From: Candidatus Nitrospira neomarina
GTDB taxonomy: Bacteria; Nitrospirota; Nitrospiria; Nitrospirales; UBA8639
DNA: 64,000 nt
Assembly (NCBI RefSeq): GCF_032051675.1
Contig: NZ_CP116968.1
Location: forward strand, 992,001 to 1,056,000
Reading direction: 5' to 3'
Position 1 is the stretch's first letter, and each line of letters opens with the position of its first letter. The notes under the pieces are model-generated. The model was not told where the DNA came from, did no database searches, and was given only the letters and a program-made list of their open reading frames with translations. The translations under genes were made by a program, and so were the position numbers. Shown here piece after piece: positions 56,029-64,000 of the stretch.

Positions 56029-57219
56029 CTAGGGCATGCGTTCGATCACGACAGCCAGGGCCTCGCCTCCACCAATACAGAGACTGGCAAGCCCCAAACG
56101 GCCACCTCTGGCTTCCAGTGCGTAGAGCAGGGTGGTCATCATCCGTGCGCCGGTAGCTCCGATTGGATGGCCAAGCGCCACGGCACCTCCGTTCACATTG
56201 ACTTTTGCCGGGTCCAGGTTGAGTTCCCGGTTAATGGCGAGAGACACCGAGCTAAAGGCTTCATTGATTTCAAAGAGATCAATCTGCTCGATGGTCAGAC
56301 CTGTCTGCTTCAGAACTTTTTGGATGGCGTGAACCGGGGCGATGGTAAACCACTCGGGTGCTAATGCGGCGCCGGCATACCCGATGATTCGTGCCAACGG
56401 TTTGATGCCATGGCGTTCGGCCTCTCTTTCTTCCATCAGGACAAGGGCTGCCGCACCGTCATTGCAAGATGGGGAATTGCCGACCGTCAGCATGCCGTCT
56501 TCTTTAAACACGGGTTTCAAACTGGACAGTTTTTCAAGATTGACACGATTCGGTTCCTCATCGTCGGTCACGAGAATCGGCCCGCCTTTTTTTTGAGGCA
56601 CTTCGACGGGTACGATTTCCTGTTTGAAGGCACCGGTCGCGATGGCCATGCGGGCCCGGCGATAGCTTTCAATCGTAAAGTCATCAAGGGCCTTCCGGCT
56701 GAGTTGATACTTGGACGCACAGAGTTCCCCACCCTGACCCATGTGAAAATCGTTATAGACGTCCCAGAGGCCATCCTTGATCAGGCTATCGACCAGTTCC
56801 CCATGACCAAGCCGATAGCCTTGTCTGGCCCTGGTCAAGAGATACGGGGCGCCGGTCATGCTTTCCATGCCTCCGGCAACCAGAATGCGGGCTTCTCCCA
56901 ATTTAATGGCCTGAGTGGCCATAATGATGGCCATAAGACTGGACCCGCAGACCTTGTTGATGGTGGTTGCGCCCACCGAGTCGGGCAGGCCGGCTCCAAG
57001 CGCGGCTTGCCTTGCGGGTGCCTGTCCGAGTCCGGCAGCCAACACGCAACCCATATAGACCTCGTCCACCAACGCCCCTGACAGGTGAACCCGATGTAAG
57101 CTTTCGGCAATGGCCAGACTTCCAAGTTTCGTAGCGGGAACCGGGCTGAAGACGCCCTGAAAGCTTCCCATGGGAGTGCGGACCGCGCTCACAATGACCC
57201 CGTATTTGGTCTCAGTCAT
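56029..57219 (-). CDS. atoB: Acetyl-CoA acetyltransferase (thiolase II)
   Basis: About 396 residues with canonical catalytic residues: TINKVCGSSLMAI (nucleophile Cys), [18 protein letters not shown] (His), and ASLCIGGGEALA (second Cys). It cleaves acetoacetyl-CoA to two acetyl-CoA. Its ATG overlaps the stop of the E2 gene (ATGA), and GGAGG lies eight bases upstream, so translation is coupled. The ATG at 57219 is chosen over one 15 bp earlier for that reason. Confidence 0.95.
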   Translation of the reverse strand: MTETKYGVIVSAVRTPMGSFQGVFSPVPATKLGSLAIAESLHRVHLSGALVDEVYMGCVLAAGLGQAPARQAALGAGLPDSVGATTINKVCGSSLMAIIMATQAIKLGEARILVAGGMESMTGAPYLLTRARQGYRLGHGELVDSLIKDGLWDVYNDFHMGQGGELCASKYQLSRKALDDFTIESYRRARMAIATGAFKQEIVPVEVPQKKGGPILVTDDEEPNRVNLEKLSSLKPVFKEDGMLTVGNSPSCNDGAAALVLMEEREAERHGIKPLARIIGYAGAALAPEWFTIAPVHAIQKVLKQTGLTIEQIDLFEINEAFSSVSLAINRELNLDPAKVNVNGGAVALGHPIGATGARMMTTLLYALEARGGRLGLASLCIGGGEALAVVIERMP

Positions 57220-58391
57220 GAGGTGACCTCCCATGCCGGTTGTTCCAGGACAGATTTCACCATGAGCATAAATTGATCGGCTGTGGCTCCATCGATGACC
57301 CGATGATCAAAGGCAAGGCTCAAGTAGGCCATGGAGCGAATTTCAATGGACTCGTTCACGACTACTGCTCGCCGCTGAACAGCGCCAACGCCAAGAATGG
57401 CGATTTGCGGTTGGTTGATGATCGGGGTGCTGAAGAGGCTGCCGGTCCCTCCATGATTGGTGATGGTAAATGTCCCTCCTTGGACTTCCTCGGGCTGGAG
57501 TTGTTTGCTTCGTGCCCGTTGAGACAGATCGGCGACTTCCGTACCCAATTGCCGAAGATCTTTTTGATCGGCATGCTTGATGACTGGAACCAATAATCCT
57601 TCTTCTACGGCGACAGCTATACCAATATGAACGGCATGCTTAATGATGAGACCTTTGGCAGACCAGGAGGAATTGAGAATCGGAAAGGCGTGAATCCCCT
57701 GCGTGACCGCTTTGATCACAAAAGGCAGATAGGTCAGATGCAACTCCTGTCTGGTGTGTTCGACTGTTGTGAAGTCGGCTTCAAAGAACGTCACCACGTG
57801 GGCTGCGGTCTGTCGACTCTTGACCATGCGTTCCGCAATTGTTCGTCGCATGGAGCTCAGCGGAATTACCTCTTCTTCAGGGGAAGAGGTCACTGATGCG
57901 GGCTGTCCCTTTAGCGACTCGCCGGACTCTTTTCCGGCCAGACCTTGTTTGTCCAGAAATTCCAGAATGTCCTTTTTGGTAATCCGTCCATTCATGCCTG
58001 TTCCGGTGATGAGGCTGAGGTCCACCTGGTGCTTCGCGGCAAGGTCTCGAACAGCCGGTGAGAGGAGGTCAGGGGATCCTGAGATTGTTGAGTGGCCGTG
58101 ACCGGACGATACCGGAATTGTGCTTGTCGCGGAATCACCGTTTCCGGATTCGGAATGGTAATCGAGTCGCGCAAGAAGGGTGCCCACCGGGACCGTTTCC
58201 CCTTCCTGAATCAAAATCTCGGTTAAGGCTCCGGTCGCCGGGGAAGGAATATCCAATGCGACTTTATCGGTTTCCACCTCTAACAGGGAATCATCTTTTT
58301 TTACCTGGGCCCCCAGCGGAACGAGCCATTTCACGATGGTACCTTCGGCAATGCTTTCACCTAACTGCGGCATGACGATGTCGGTGGCCAT
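57216..58391 (-). CDS. 2-oxoacid dehydrogenase E2 (dihydrolipoamide acyltransferase)
   Basis: 391 residues. One lipoyl domain (about 1-78, lipoyl Lys in VETDKVALDIP), a linker, a peripheral subunit-binding domain (about 110-145, LLSPAVRDLAAKHQVDLSLITGTGMNGRITKKDIL) and a catalytic domain with FDHRVIDGATADQF (His-Asp catalytic pair). It forms the core of the complex with the two E1 subunits. E3 is not encoded here and must come from elsewhere. BCKDH is favoured over pyruvate dehydrogenase because of the IcmA neighbour, an inference. Confidence 0.93.
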   Translation of the reverse strand: MATDIVMPQLGESIAEGTIVKWLVPLGAQVKKDDSLLEVETDKVALDIPSPATGALTEILIQEGETVPVGTLLARLDYHSESGNGDSATSTIPVSSGHGHSTISGSPDLLSPAVRDLAAKHQVDLSLITGTGMNGRITKKDILEFLDKQGLAGKESGESLKGQPASVTSSPEEEVIPLSSMRRTIAERMVKSRQTAAHVVTFFEADFTTVEHTRQELHLTYLPFVIKAVTQGIHAFPILNSSWSAKGLIIKHAVHIGIAVAVEEGLLVPVIKHADQKDLRQLGTEVADLSQRARSKQLQPEEVQGGTFTITNHGGTGSLFSTPIINQPQIAILGVGAVQRRAVVVNESIEIRSMAYLSLAFDHRVIDGATADQFMLMVKSVLEQPAWEVTS

Positions 58392-58410
58392 GAATTACTC
58401 CCCTGTGTAC

Positions 58411-59403
58411 TCAATAGGCCGCCAATTGGCGGGCGGCGGTGATGACGTCATGAGCGTTCGGAAGAAAAAAGTCCTCCAGCGGGGGACTATAGGGCACGGG
58501 AATATCGGGGGCTGCGATCCGCATAATCGGCGCATCAAGTGCGTTGAAGCATTCTTCAGCCAGGATCGCAGCAATTTCACCACCGATTCCTCCGGTCTTC
58601 GTATCTTCGTGGAGAATAATCACTTTCCCCGTTTTTCGAACCGAGTCTTTGACGGTGTCGGTATCAAGAGGGCTCAGGGTGCGAAGATCCACGACTTCCA
58701 TGTCGATCCCTTCCTGATCCAAGGCCTCGGCTGCCTCTAATGCCACGTGGACCATGGCTCCATAGGTGATGACGGAGATCTCGCTTCCTGTCCGTTTGAT
58801 CTCGGCTTCCCCGATCGGGACGATATACTCTTCAGCAGGAAGCACCTCCTTCACGCGCCGGTACAAAAATTTATGTTCAAAATAAATGACGGGGTTATGA
58901 TCCCGGATCGCGGCCTTCAACAATCCTTTGGCGTCATAAGCAGTTGAGGGCGCCACCAGTTTCAACCCGGGGGTATGAAAGAACCAGGCTTCCGGGCACA
59001 CGGAATGGAAGGGCCCTCCATGAGTCCCTCCCCCGAAGGGTGCGCGGATGACCAGAGGCACCTCTGCTCCCCAGCGATAGTGATTCTTGGCGGCCATCTC
59101 GGTAATTTGATCGAACGCACAGGAAATGAAATCCGCAAATTGCATTTCAACCACGGGTCTCATGCCCATCATCGCCGCTCCAATTGCGGCGCCGACAATT
59201 CCGGATTCCGCCAGAGGGGTGTCCAGCACTCTCCATTCACCATACTTATCTTGAAACCCTTCCGTGACACGAAATGCCCCGCCGTAAGGGCCGATATCTT
59301 CTCCCATCAGGAAGACCCGTTCATCCTGGCTCATTTCTTCATCAAGGGCTTGGGAAATGGCTTCCAGATAGGTCACTTCATGTGTGATAGCGGATGTGGT
59401 CAT
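58411..59403 (-). CDS. 2-oxoacid dehydrogenase E1 beta subunit
   Basis: 330 residues. Motifs: VFLMGEDIGPYGGAFRVTEG, DTPLAESGIVGAAIGAAMMGMRPVVEMQFADF, and SVCPEAWFFHTPGLKLVAPSTAYDAKGLL, ending in FDAPIMR-like NALDAPIMRIAAPDIPVPYSPPLE. It holds the pyrimidine of ThDP with E1 alpha. It begins ATGA-overlapping with E1 alpha. No visible residue fixes the 2-oxoacid specificity. Confidence 0.95.
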   Translation of the reverse strand: MTTSAITHEVTYLEAISQALDEEMSQDERVFLMGEDIGPYGGAFRVTEGFQDKYGEWRVLDTPLAESGIVGAAIGAAMMGMRPVVEMQFADFISCAFDQITEMAAKNHYRWGAEVPLVIRAPFGGGTHGGPFHSVCPEAWFFHTPGLKLVAPSTAYDAKGLLKAAIRDHNPVIYFEHKFLYRRVKEVLPAEEYIVPIGEAEIKRTGSEISVITYGAMVHVALEAAEALDQEGIDMEVVDLRTLSPLDTDTVKDSVRKTGKVIILHEDTKTGGIGGEIAAILAEECFNALDAPIMRIAAPDIPVPYSPPLEDFFLPNAHDVITAARQLAAY

Positions 59404-60383
59404 ATCAGTACCTCCACGGGATTAGCCGCAAAGACGCCTTCCAACGCTTCTGAACCCTCCGGAAGAGGGCTTTGTTCCGCGAACTCCAAGGCGGATTCAA
59501 TTTCCTTTTCAACCCTCATATGAATTTCCTGAAATTCGGGTTGACCGGCATACCCCAATTCTTTCAGCCGACGTTCCGCCTTCAGAATGGGATCTTTCTT
59601 CTTCCACTCCTCCAAGAGTTCTCGAGGCACATATTTGGCGGAATCATGCTCCGAATGCCCGTGCATACGCATGGTTTTGCATTCGATAAAGGTGGGACCC
59701 CCTCCGTTCCTGGCACGTTGAAAGGCCCGTTGTGCCGTCAGAAAGACGGAGGCGACATCGTTTCCGTCCACAATTTCACCGGGTATGGCATAGGCTTTTG
59801 CTCGTTCGACGACATCTTTGATGGCCATCTGATGGTGAAGAGGGGTGGAGTAGGCGTACTGGTTGTTATTGCAAAAGAACACCACCGGCAGCCGGCGAAC
59901 GGACGCGAAGTTCAACGCTTCATGAAAATCTCCCCGACTGGTCCCTCCATCTCCTGTATTGGCGGCGACAATACGGGATTCACCGCGCAGCTTAAACGCC
60001 AGAGCCACTCCGGTCGCAACGGGAAGATTGTCAGCCAGATGACTGACAAAGGCGATGATGCCACGTTTCAGGTCGCCCATATGCACGTTGCCGTCCTTTC
60101 CTTTGGTGGGTCCGGTGCGTTTGCCAAGATATTGCGCTAAGACTTCACCCGGCGTAATGCCTCTGACTAAGAACGCGCCCATATCCCGGTGGAAGGGGGC
60201 GATAATGTCATCGGTCTGAAGGGCGGAAGCATAACCCACCGAAATCGCCTCCATTCCATGGCTGGTGTATGCACCACCGACGATGCGACCTTGCCGATAC
60301 AAAGTGGTCACTCGTTCCTCCAACGCTCTGGTGAGTTTAAGGAAATAATAGAGGTGGAGAAATTCAGATTGTGAAATCTCCAT
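59400..60383 (-). CDS. 2-oxoacid dehydrogenase E1 alpha subunit
   Basis: About 327 residues with ThDP and Mg motif GDGGTSRGDFHEALNFASVRRLPVVFFCNNNQYAYSTP (GDG...NN type) and the phosphorylation-loop-like RMHGHSEHDSAKYV. It decarboxylates the 2-oxoacid and acylates lipoyl E2. The ATG at 60383 has AGGAGA eight bases upstream and is preferred to one at 60407. First of the dehydrogenase genes; the acyl-CoA synthetase gene ends about 100 bp before it. Confidence 0.95.
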   Translation of the reverse strand: MEISQSEFLHLYYFLKLTRALEERVTTLYRQGRIVGGAYTSHGMEAISVGYASALQTDDIIAPFHRDMGAFLVRGITPGEVLAQYLGKRTGPTKGKDGNVHMGDLKRGIIAFVSHLADNLPVATGVALAFKLRGESRIVAANTGDGGTSRGDFHEALNFASVRRLPVVFFCNNNQYAYSTPLHHQMAIKDVVERAKAYAIPGEIVDGNDVASVFLTAQRAFQRARNGGGPTFIECKTMRMHGHSEHDSAKYVPRELLEEWKKKDPILKAERRLKELGYAGQPEFQEIHMRVEKEIESALEFAEQSPLPEGSEALEGVFAANPVEVLI

Positions 60384-60486
60384 AACACTCTCCTTTTGTC
60401 TAGACATGAATAGTTATCCTCTTGTTGGTCATTGGGTGTGGTATGGGTGATACGTTATGTCACTCTCCTATTCGCTGACGACCTCC

Positions 60487-62226
60487 TCAAGCCGTCTGAT
60501 GCTTTGGAGTTGAGCCGCGTTGCACAGAGCGGAATTGGACGTCGCAATAGCGTGCCAATGCCGAGCTCAACCTCGCCTTTAACTCCAAACGTTTGGGCTT
60601 CCCCGTTGTCGTATAGGGCACTTCCTGGCCAAACATAAAGACCTTGGGACACTTGGCAAAGGGCAATGTCTTGCGGCACCATGTGACCATTTCATCTTCC
60701 GAAGGTTGCGGCATATGTTCTTTGACCACGAGGTATCCGGCAATTTCTTCTCCGTAGAGACGGTTTTCGAATGAAACGGCCATACCGAATTTGACGGAAG
60801 GGTGTTTTCTGAGTACTTCATCAATTTCCAAGGGTGATATATTCACACCCCCGCGGATGATTAATTCCTTCAGTCGCCCGGATATGAAAAAATACGGGCG
60901 ATCAGCCTGATCACGAACGAAGAACCCCTCATCTCCCGACCGGAACCATCCCCACCGGAAACTTTCCTCATTCGCATCCGGTCGTTTCAAGTAACCTGAA
61001 CACACCGTTTGTCCGCGGATACAAATTTCCCCCCTTTCCATCTCGCCGACCGGTTGTCCCTGGGGATTGAGAATCGCCATGTCGTTGTAAGGAATGGCGA
61101 GGCCAATGGATGGATAGTCATAGTCCGTGAGCCAGTGCCTGTGTTCTTGTGCGGAAAGGTTAACGGGGAGAAAACTGGCATAACACGTGGTTTCAGATAG
61201 TCCGTACCCATGACGAACCGGAGCATGAAATTGATGCTCAAACCGTGACACCGTGTCCTTTAGGAGAGGGCCGGCCCCGCAAATCAATCCTTGAAAATGG
61301 TCAAGCCGGTATTGCCGGTTATCCCGAGCTCCTTCCAGCAGGAACTCCAGAATGGTAGGGACCACGCTCACGCAGGTAACCCCTTCATCCTGGATTCGGT
61401 TCCAAAACGCGGACTGACGAAAACGCCGGTTCAGCACGGACCTGCCCTGTCCGTAAAATGGGGTGAGGAGTGTGACAACAATTCCGTTCACATGATGGAT
61501 CGGCAGCACACACATGAGGCAATGACCTTTTTCCAATCGGTGCCATTTTGCAATGCCGTGGGCATCGACGAGAAGATTTTCAATCGTGAGCACGACTCCT
61601 TTCGGCGGTCCCGTCGTTCCGGAGGTGTAGACAATCAATGCGTCATCCTGGAGAGCAGCTTGATCGAGAGTTCCGTGGTTGTGTGTTTGAGCTGGGCGAG
61701 GTTGACCCATCATGTTCATGAGCGGTGAGGTTCCATTCCCGAGAGAGACGAGATGCCGAAGATGGGGGAGTCGATTCCGGATATCCTGGAGGGCTTCGTA
61801 TTCGGTTCCCCAGCAAAAGGCCACGCAGGCCTCTGAATGTTCCAGAATGTAGGAGCGGCGGTCTTCGGTTTCATTGATATCAATCGGCACCACCACGGCT
61901 CCCAGGACCCAGGCGGCATAATACATCACCACAGTAAAGTCATGATTAAACAGCAGGGTGGCAATGCGATCGCCCCGTTGGACCTCCAGTTGCTCACGCA
62001 GGAAGGTCACGGTTCGATTGACGGCGTTTCCGAATTCCTCATAGGTATAGCTTCGAACCATTCCGGAATCGTCGTAATATGTTAAGTACACCTCTTTCCT
62101 CAGTGCCGGATCGGCCACCCGCTGCTGAAAAAAATTCGCAAACGAAGAATAGGGGATTTCGAGGAGCGGGTTTTCGTTCCGATGGGCCTCTTGAATATGT
62201 TTATTCAAGGAAATCGTTTCAATCAT
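60487..62226 (-). CDS. AMP-forming acyl-CoA synthetase (ANL superfamily)
   Basis: 579 residues. Adenylation signature LIVYTSGTTGPPKGVVLT (about residue 210), HGYGLSETTCYASF, DEGFFVRDQADRPYFFISGRLKELIIRGGVNISPLEID, and the C-terminal catalytic Lys in TTTGKPKRLEL. It activates a carboxylic acid to acyl-CoA. The substrate is unknown; branched or short-chain acids such as isobutyrate would fit the neighbours. GAGGG is nine bases before the ATG. The upstream HDO gene ends 85 bp before. Confidence 0.9.
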   Translation of the reverse strand: MIETISLNKHIQEAHRNENPLLEIPYSSFANFFQQRVADPALRKEVYLTYYDDSGMVRSYTYEEFGNAVNRTVTFLREQLEVQRGDRIATLLFNHDFTVVMYYAAWVLGAVVVPIDINETEDRRSYILEHSEACVAFCWGTEYEALQDIRNRLPHLRHLVSLGNGTSPLMNMMGQPRPAQTHNHGTLDQAALQDDALIVYTSGTTGPPKGVVLTIENLLVDAHGIAKWHRLEKGHCLMCVLPIHHVNGIVVTLLTPFYGQGRSVLNRRFRQSAFWNRIQDEGVTCVSVVPTILEFLLEGARDNRQYRLDHFQGLICGAGPLLKDTVSRFEHQFHAPVRHGYGLSETTCYASFLPVNLSAQEHRHWLTDYDYPSIGLAIPYNDMAILNPQGQPVGEMERGEICIRGQTVCSGYLKRPDANEESFRWGWFRSGDEGFFVRDQADRPYFFISGRLKELIIRGGVNISPLEIDEVLRKHPSVKFGMAVSFENRLYGEEIAGYLVVKEHMPQPSEDEMVTWCRKTLPFAKCPKVFMFGQEVPYTTTGKPKRLELKARLSSALARYCDVQFRSVQRGSTPKHQTA

Positions 62227-62311
62227 CCGTTTTACCCTCTAAGTACTCATCCCCGGATTAGCATGAGGTCTCGTGAGCGAAGGCCATTTTCATCCTTAAC
62301 CAAGGGTTCTT

Positions 62312-63079
62312 TCATCGCGCATCTCCGAGTGTGACATGCCTGTTCCTGGAATGCGCCCCGTGATGGTTGGGGATGTTCATCGTGCGTTGACGCTCAAGAC
62401 CCATCCAGAACCCCTCTAAATAGTTCAGAACCTGTCGGACGCCGTCGTGAAAATCCTGTTGCTCCTGAACAGAGAGTGTCCCCTGAGCAGAGCCATGTCC
62501 TTCCATGGCCGCAACTGCATGCACCATGGCTTCCTCATGAGTGGATTCCAGTTCACGATGGAAGGTGAAATACCTCATATCAAGGTCGGGAAATCTTTGA
62601 CGACGCAAAGCCTGTAAGCCGGGAATGAGGTGATCCCACATGGTAATTGCCATGTTTTCCAGGCCAAATGAAGCTCCCATGGCTTGTTCATGGAGTCCGC
62701 TGCTGTACAATTCTTCCAACCCCTCAATATAGGCCCGGGTAGAAGGCATCATCGGTGTAGTCAGGGCTTGATGAAGATCGATGTCGAGGGAACGCAGGAA
62801 ATGCCGATAGAGCAACTCATGTCTGTTCTCAGGATTTCCCTCCCCTAATTCTGAGTACAAAACCCGTGTCAATTCCTCCGCTATGGATTCGTCCTCGGTG
62901 TTGACCAGTTGTGCGACAAGAATTTTTGGAAAGAACCGGGCAAAGTTATAAAACTCCACTGCAAACGCATAGAGTTCTTCATCGGATGCGACACCCTTTT
63001 TAAACCAATTTAGGTAAGAGTTGTTAATGGCACCATGATGAAGTACGAACTCCCGCATCTCCCGATAAAATCCTGACAT
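62312..63079 (-). CDS. Heme-oxygenase-like diiron (HDO) oxidase/oxygenase
   Basis: 255 residues. All six expected HDO ligands are present: EX6H (ELGEGNPENRHELL), a Glu (ASFGLENMAIT), and HX3EX2H (TFHRELESTHEEAM), the pattern of the diiron CADD/UndA/SznF-type enzymes. Such proteins oxidise fatty acids, amines or amino acids with O2. Located just upstream of the acyl-CoA synthetase gene on the same strand, it may act on a carboxylic acid or its CoA ester; unconfirmed. Contrast the homologue at 2288, which lacks the last ligands. Confidence 0.83.
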   Translation of the reverse strand: MSGFYREMREFVLHHGAINNSYLNWFKKGVASDEELYAFAVEFYNFARFFPKILVAQLVNTEDESIAEELTRVLYSELGEGNPENRHELLYRHFLRSLDIDLHQALTTPMMPSTRAYIEGLEELYSSGLHEQAMGASFGLENMAITMWDHLIPGLQALRRQRFPDLDMRYFTFHRELESTHEEAMVHAVAAMEGHGSAQGTLSVQEQQDFHDGVRQVLNYLEGFWMGLERQRTMNIPNHHGAHSRNRHVTLGDAR

Positions 63080-63394
63080 GGTGGCCTCCTTAATCGGAAC
63101 CTATAAGTAAGTCCAATTCCAGTAGCTTTCTGTGGTGATTGCCAGTCATGAATTAAATGATAAAATGTTATTATCATAATAAAACTTTTATAGATAACAA
63201 GCAATGATTGCATATAGTAAGGATATTGTAGGGACCATTTTAATTGATAATTTAATAAAAGATTGCCAATGATTATTTTTTAATGGTAAGTTATAATTAA
63301 TTTGCTGGCTAAGGCTAATGACAGACCGGACGACACTGAGATTTATGAGGTCTGCAGGAGCCGTTTCATATTCCTGATAGGGAAGGAGAATCCA
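63080..63394. other. AT-rich divergent intergenic region
   Basis: About 315 bp between the HDO and VOC genes, strikingly AT-rich (poly-A/T runs). It must drive both genes. A regulatory inverted repeat is listed separately, and a second short palindrome-like GCAATGATTGC is at about 63202. No clear promoter boxes. Confidence 0.45.
63157..63177. promoter_or_regulatory. Inverted repeat, candidate operator
   Basis: Perfect 7-bp arms ATGATAA (63157-63163) and TTATCAT (63171-63177) separated by seven bases, in the divergent promoter of the HDO and VOC genes. The 24-bp repeat near 38774 has similar TGATAA/TTATCA-type arms, so the same regulator might control both sites; this is a speculation. Confidence 0.4.
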
Positions 63395-63946
63395 ATGGGT
63401 GACACGGTTGGAATTGATCACATTACCCTTTGTGTGAATGATCTTCATGCTGCCGAACACCTGTTTAACAACATTCTCGGTTTCCGAACGATCTGGTCTG
63501 CCGATGATGTGGGATCCGACAGATCTAGCATGGACACCATTGTGGTTCAGCGGAACAACATTCGAGTGGCCCTTATGCAAGGCCGGGATAAAACCGGGAA
63601 ATCACAGATTACGGAGTTTGTCGAACGGTTTGGGCCAGGCATTCAGCATGTCGCGTTGGAAGTGGACGACATCGAAACCGTGTGCCAGGAATGGGAAGCC
63701 CATGGCGTGAAATTCAGCGGACCCGTAAAAGAAGGTCGGGATGGATTCGGTCCGCTCCGTCAGCGTTTTACGTATCCCCTTTTTCCCGGCAGTGGAATTT
63801 TCTTCGAATTGACTCAGCGTAGACAGGGACAGGAGGAGTCAAAGACTTTTGTGAAGAGCACGGTCGAGTCCTTATATCAGGATATTGAGCGGGATCAAAC
63901 GCAGGGCGTCGAACAGACCATTATTGATTTTGGGCATATCCCCTAA
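63395..63946 (+). CDS. VOC-family (HPPD-like, glyoxalase/dioxygenase) protein
   Basis: 183 residues. Two VOC beta-alpha-beta units: GIDHITLCVNDLHAAEHLFNNILGFRTIW (first metal His), then GPGIQHVALEVDDIETVCQEW (second His) and GSGIFFELTQRRQG (Glu). The 2-His-1-Glu triad and the VVQRNNIRVAL strand resemble 4-hydroxyphenylpyruvate dioxygenase N-terminal/C-terminal halves, but it is half that size. Could be a dioxygenase, isomerase or epimerase. GGAAGGAG before the ATG at 63395 decides the start. Divergent from the HDO gene. Confidence 0.8.
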   Translation: MGDTVGIDHITLCVNDLHAAEHLFNNILGFRTIWSADDVGSDRSSMDTIVVQRNNIRVALMQGRDKTGKSQITEFVERFGPGIQHVALEVDDIETVCQEWEAHGVKFSGPVKEGRDGFGPLRQRFTYPLFPGSGIFFELTQRRQGQEESKTFVKSTVESLYQDIERDQTQGVEQTIIDFGHIP

Positions 63947-64000
63947 GCAAGCATGGCCATAGCGGATTCATGCTGACAGAAAGGACCCCCATGTACTTAA

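Noticed and set aside
56410-57081. 223-codon plus-strand frame inside atoB
   Set aside because: Antisense to a canonical thiolase; its length reflects the high GC of the region.
59472-60140. 222-codon plus-strand frame inside E1 alpha
   Set aside because: Antisense to the conserved ThDP-binding protein; no independent support.

Overview
The window comes from a diderm (Gram-negative) bacterium. It carries a TonB-dependent receptor, an OmpA/Pal-type lipoprotein, other lipoproteins, a FlgM anti-sigma factor, an NtrC-type activator and cobalamin-dependent MetH. The gene mix would fit a Nitrospira-like member of the Nitrospirota, but that is inference from gene content only; no rRNA or other phylogenetic marker is present. 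By eye, base composition rises from moderate GC in the first ~38 kb to higher GC beyond ~38.9 kb.

0-10 kb: the end of mutY is followed by a mutT-type Nudix gene, then a decayed IS3 transposase fragment, small envelope or hypothetical proteins, a heme-oxygenase-like protein, and metH. 10-18 kb: two tandem paralogous cobalamin-type radical SAM proteins with an unusual CX4CX2C cluster motif, a third radical SAM protein with a canonical motif, and a PhzF-family isomerase, followed on the other strand by moaB and a thioredoxin-like [2Fe-2S] ferredoxin. 18-30 kb: a membrane aspartic protease, then what looks like a metal (probably zinc) regulon: a His-rich exported protein, a TonB-dependent receptor, a TonB-domain protein and, 6 kb further on, a Fur/Zur regulator with a MerC-like membrane protein. 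The receptor and regulator transcription units share the same direct-repeat motif next to a recognisable promoter. A large hybrid histidine kinase, a Flp pilin and an OmpA lipoprotein lie between them.

30-47 kb: mixed single genes (DAHP synthase, PilZ, FlgM, ferredoxin-reductase-like, glycosyltransferase-like, DnaJ), then an enoyl-CoA hydratase and a large acyl-CoA dehydrogenase, a sigma-54 activator, a STAS-like gene flanked by tandem repeats, a frameshifted CBS-domain pseudogene and a YbaK-type deacylase.

47-64 kb: a long, tightly packed minus-strand catabolic cluster: a diiron-type heme-oxygenase-like protein, an acyl-CoA synthetase, E1-alpha/E1-beta/E2 of a 2-oxoacid dehydrogenase, acetyl-CoA acetyltransferase, 3-hydroxybutyryl-CoA dehydrogenase, a two-subunit B12-dependent acyl-CoA mutase, an MBL hydrolase, a thiolase-like protein with a DUF35 OB-fold partner, a MeaB-type GTPase, and an indoleamine 2,3-dioxygenase homologue. 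The mutase has Phe and Gln where methylmalonyl-CoA mutase has the substrate-binding Tyr89 and Arg207. That pattern is the isobutyryl-CoA mutase signature. With the nearby acyl-CoA dehydrogenase and enoyl-CoA hydratase, the window encodes a nearly complete route 2-oxoisovalerate -> isobutyryl-CoA -> butyryl-CoA -> crotonyl-CoA -> 3-hydroxybutyryl-CoA -> acetoacetyl-CoA -> acetyl-CoA. Only the E3 lipoamide dehydrogenase is missing. This is the most interesting system seen here.
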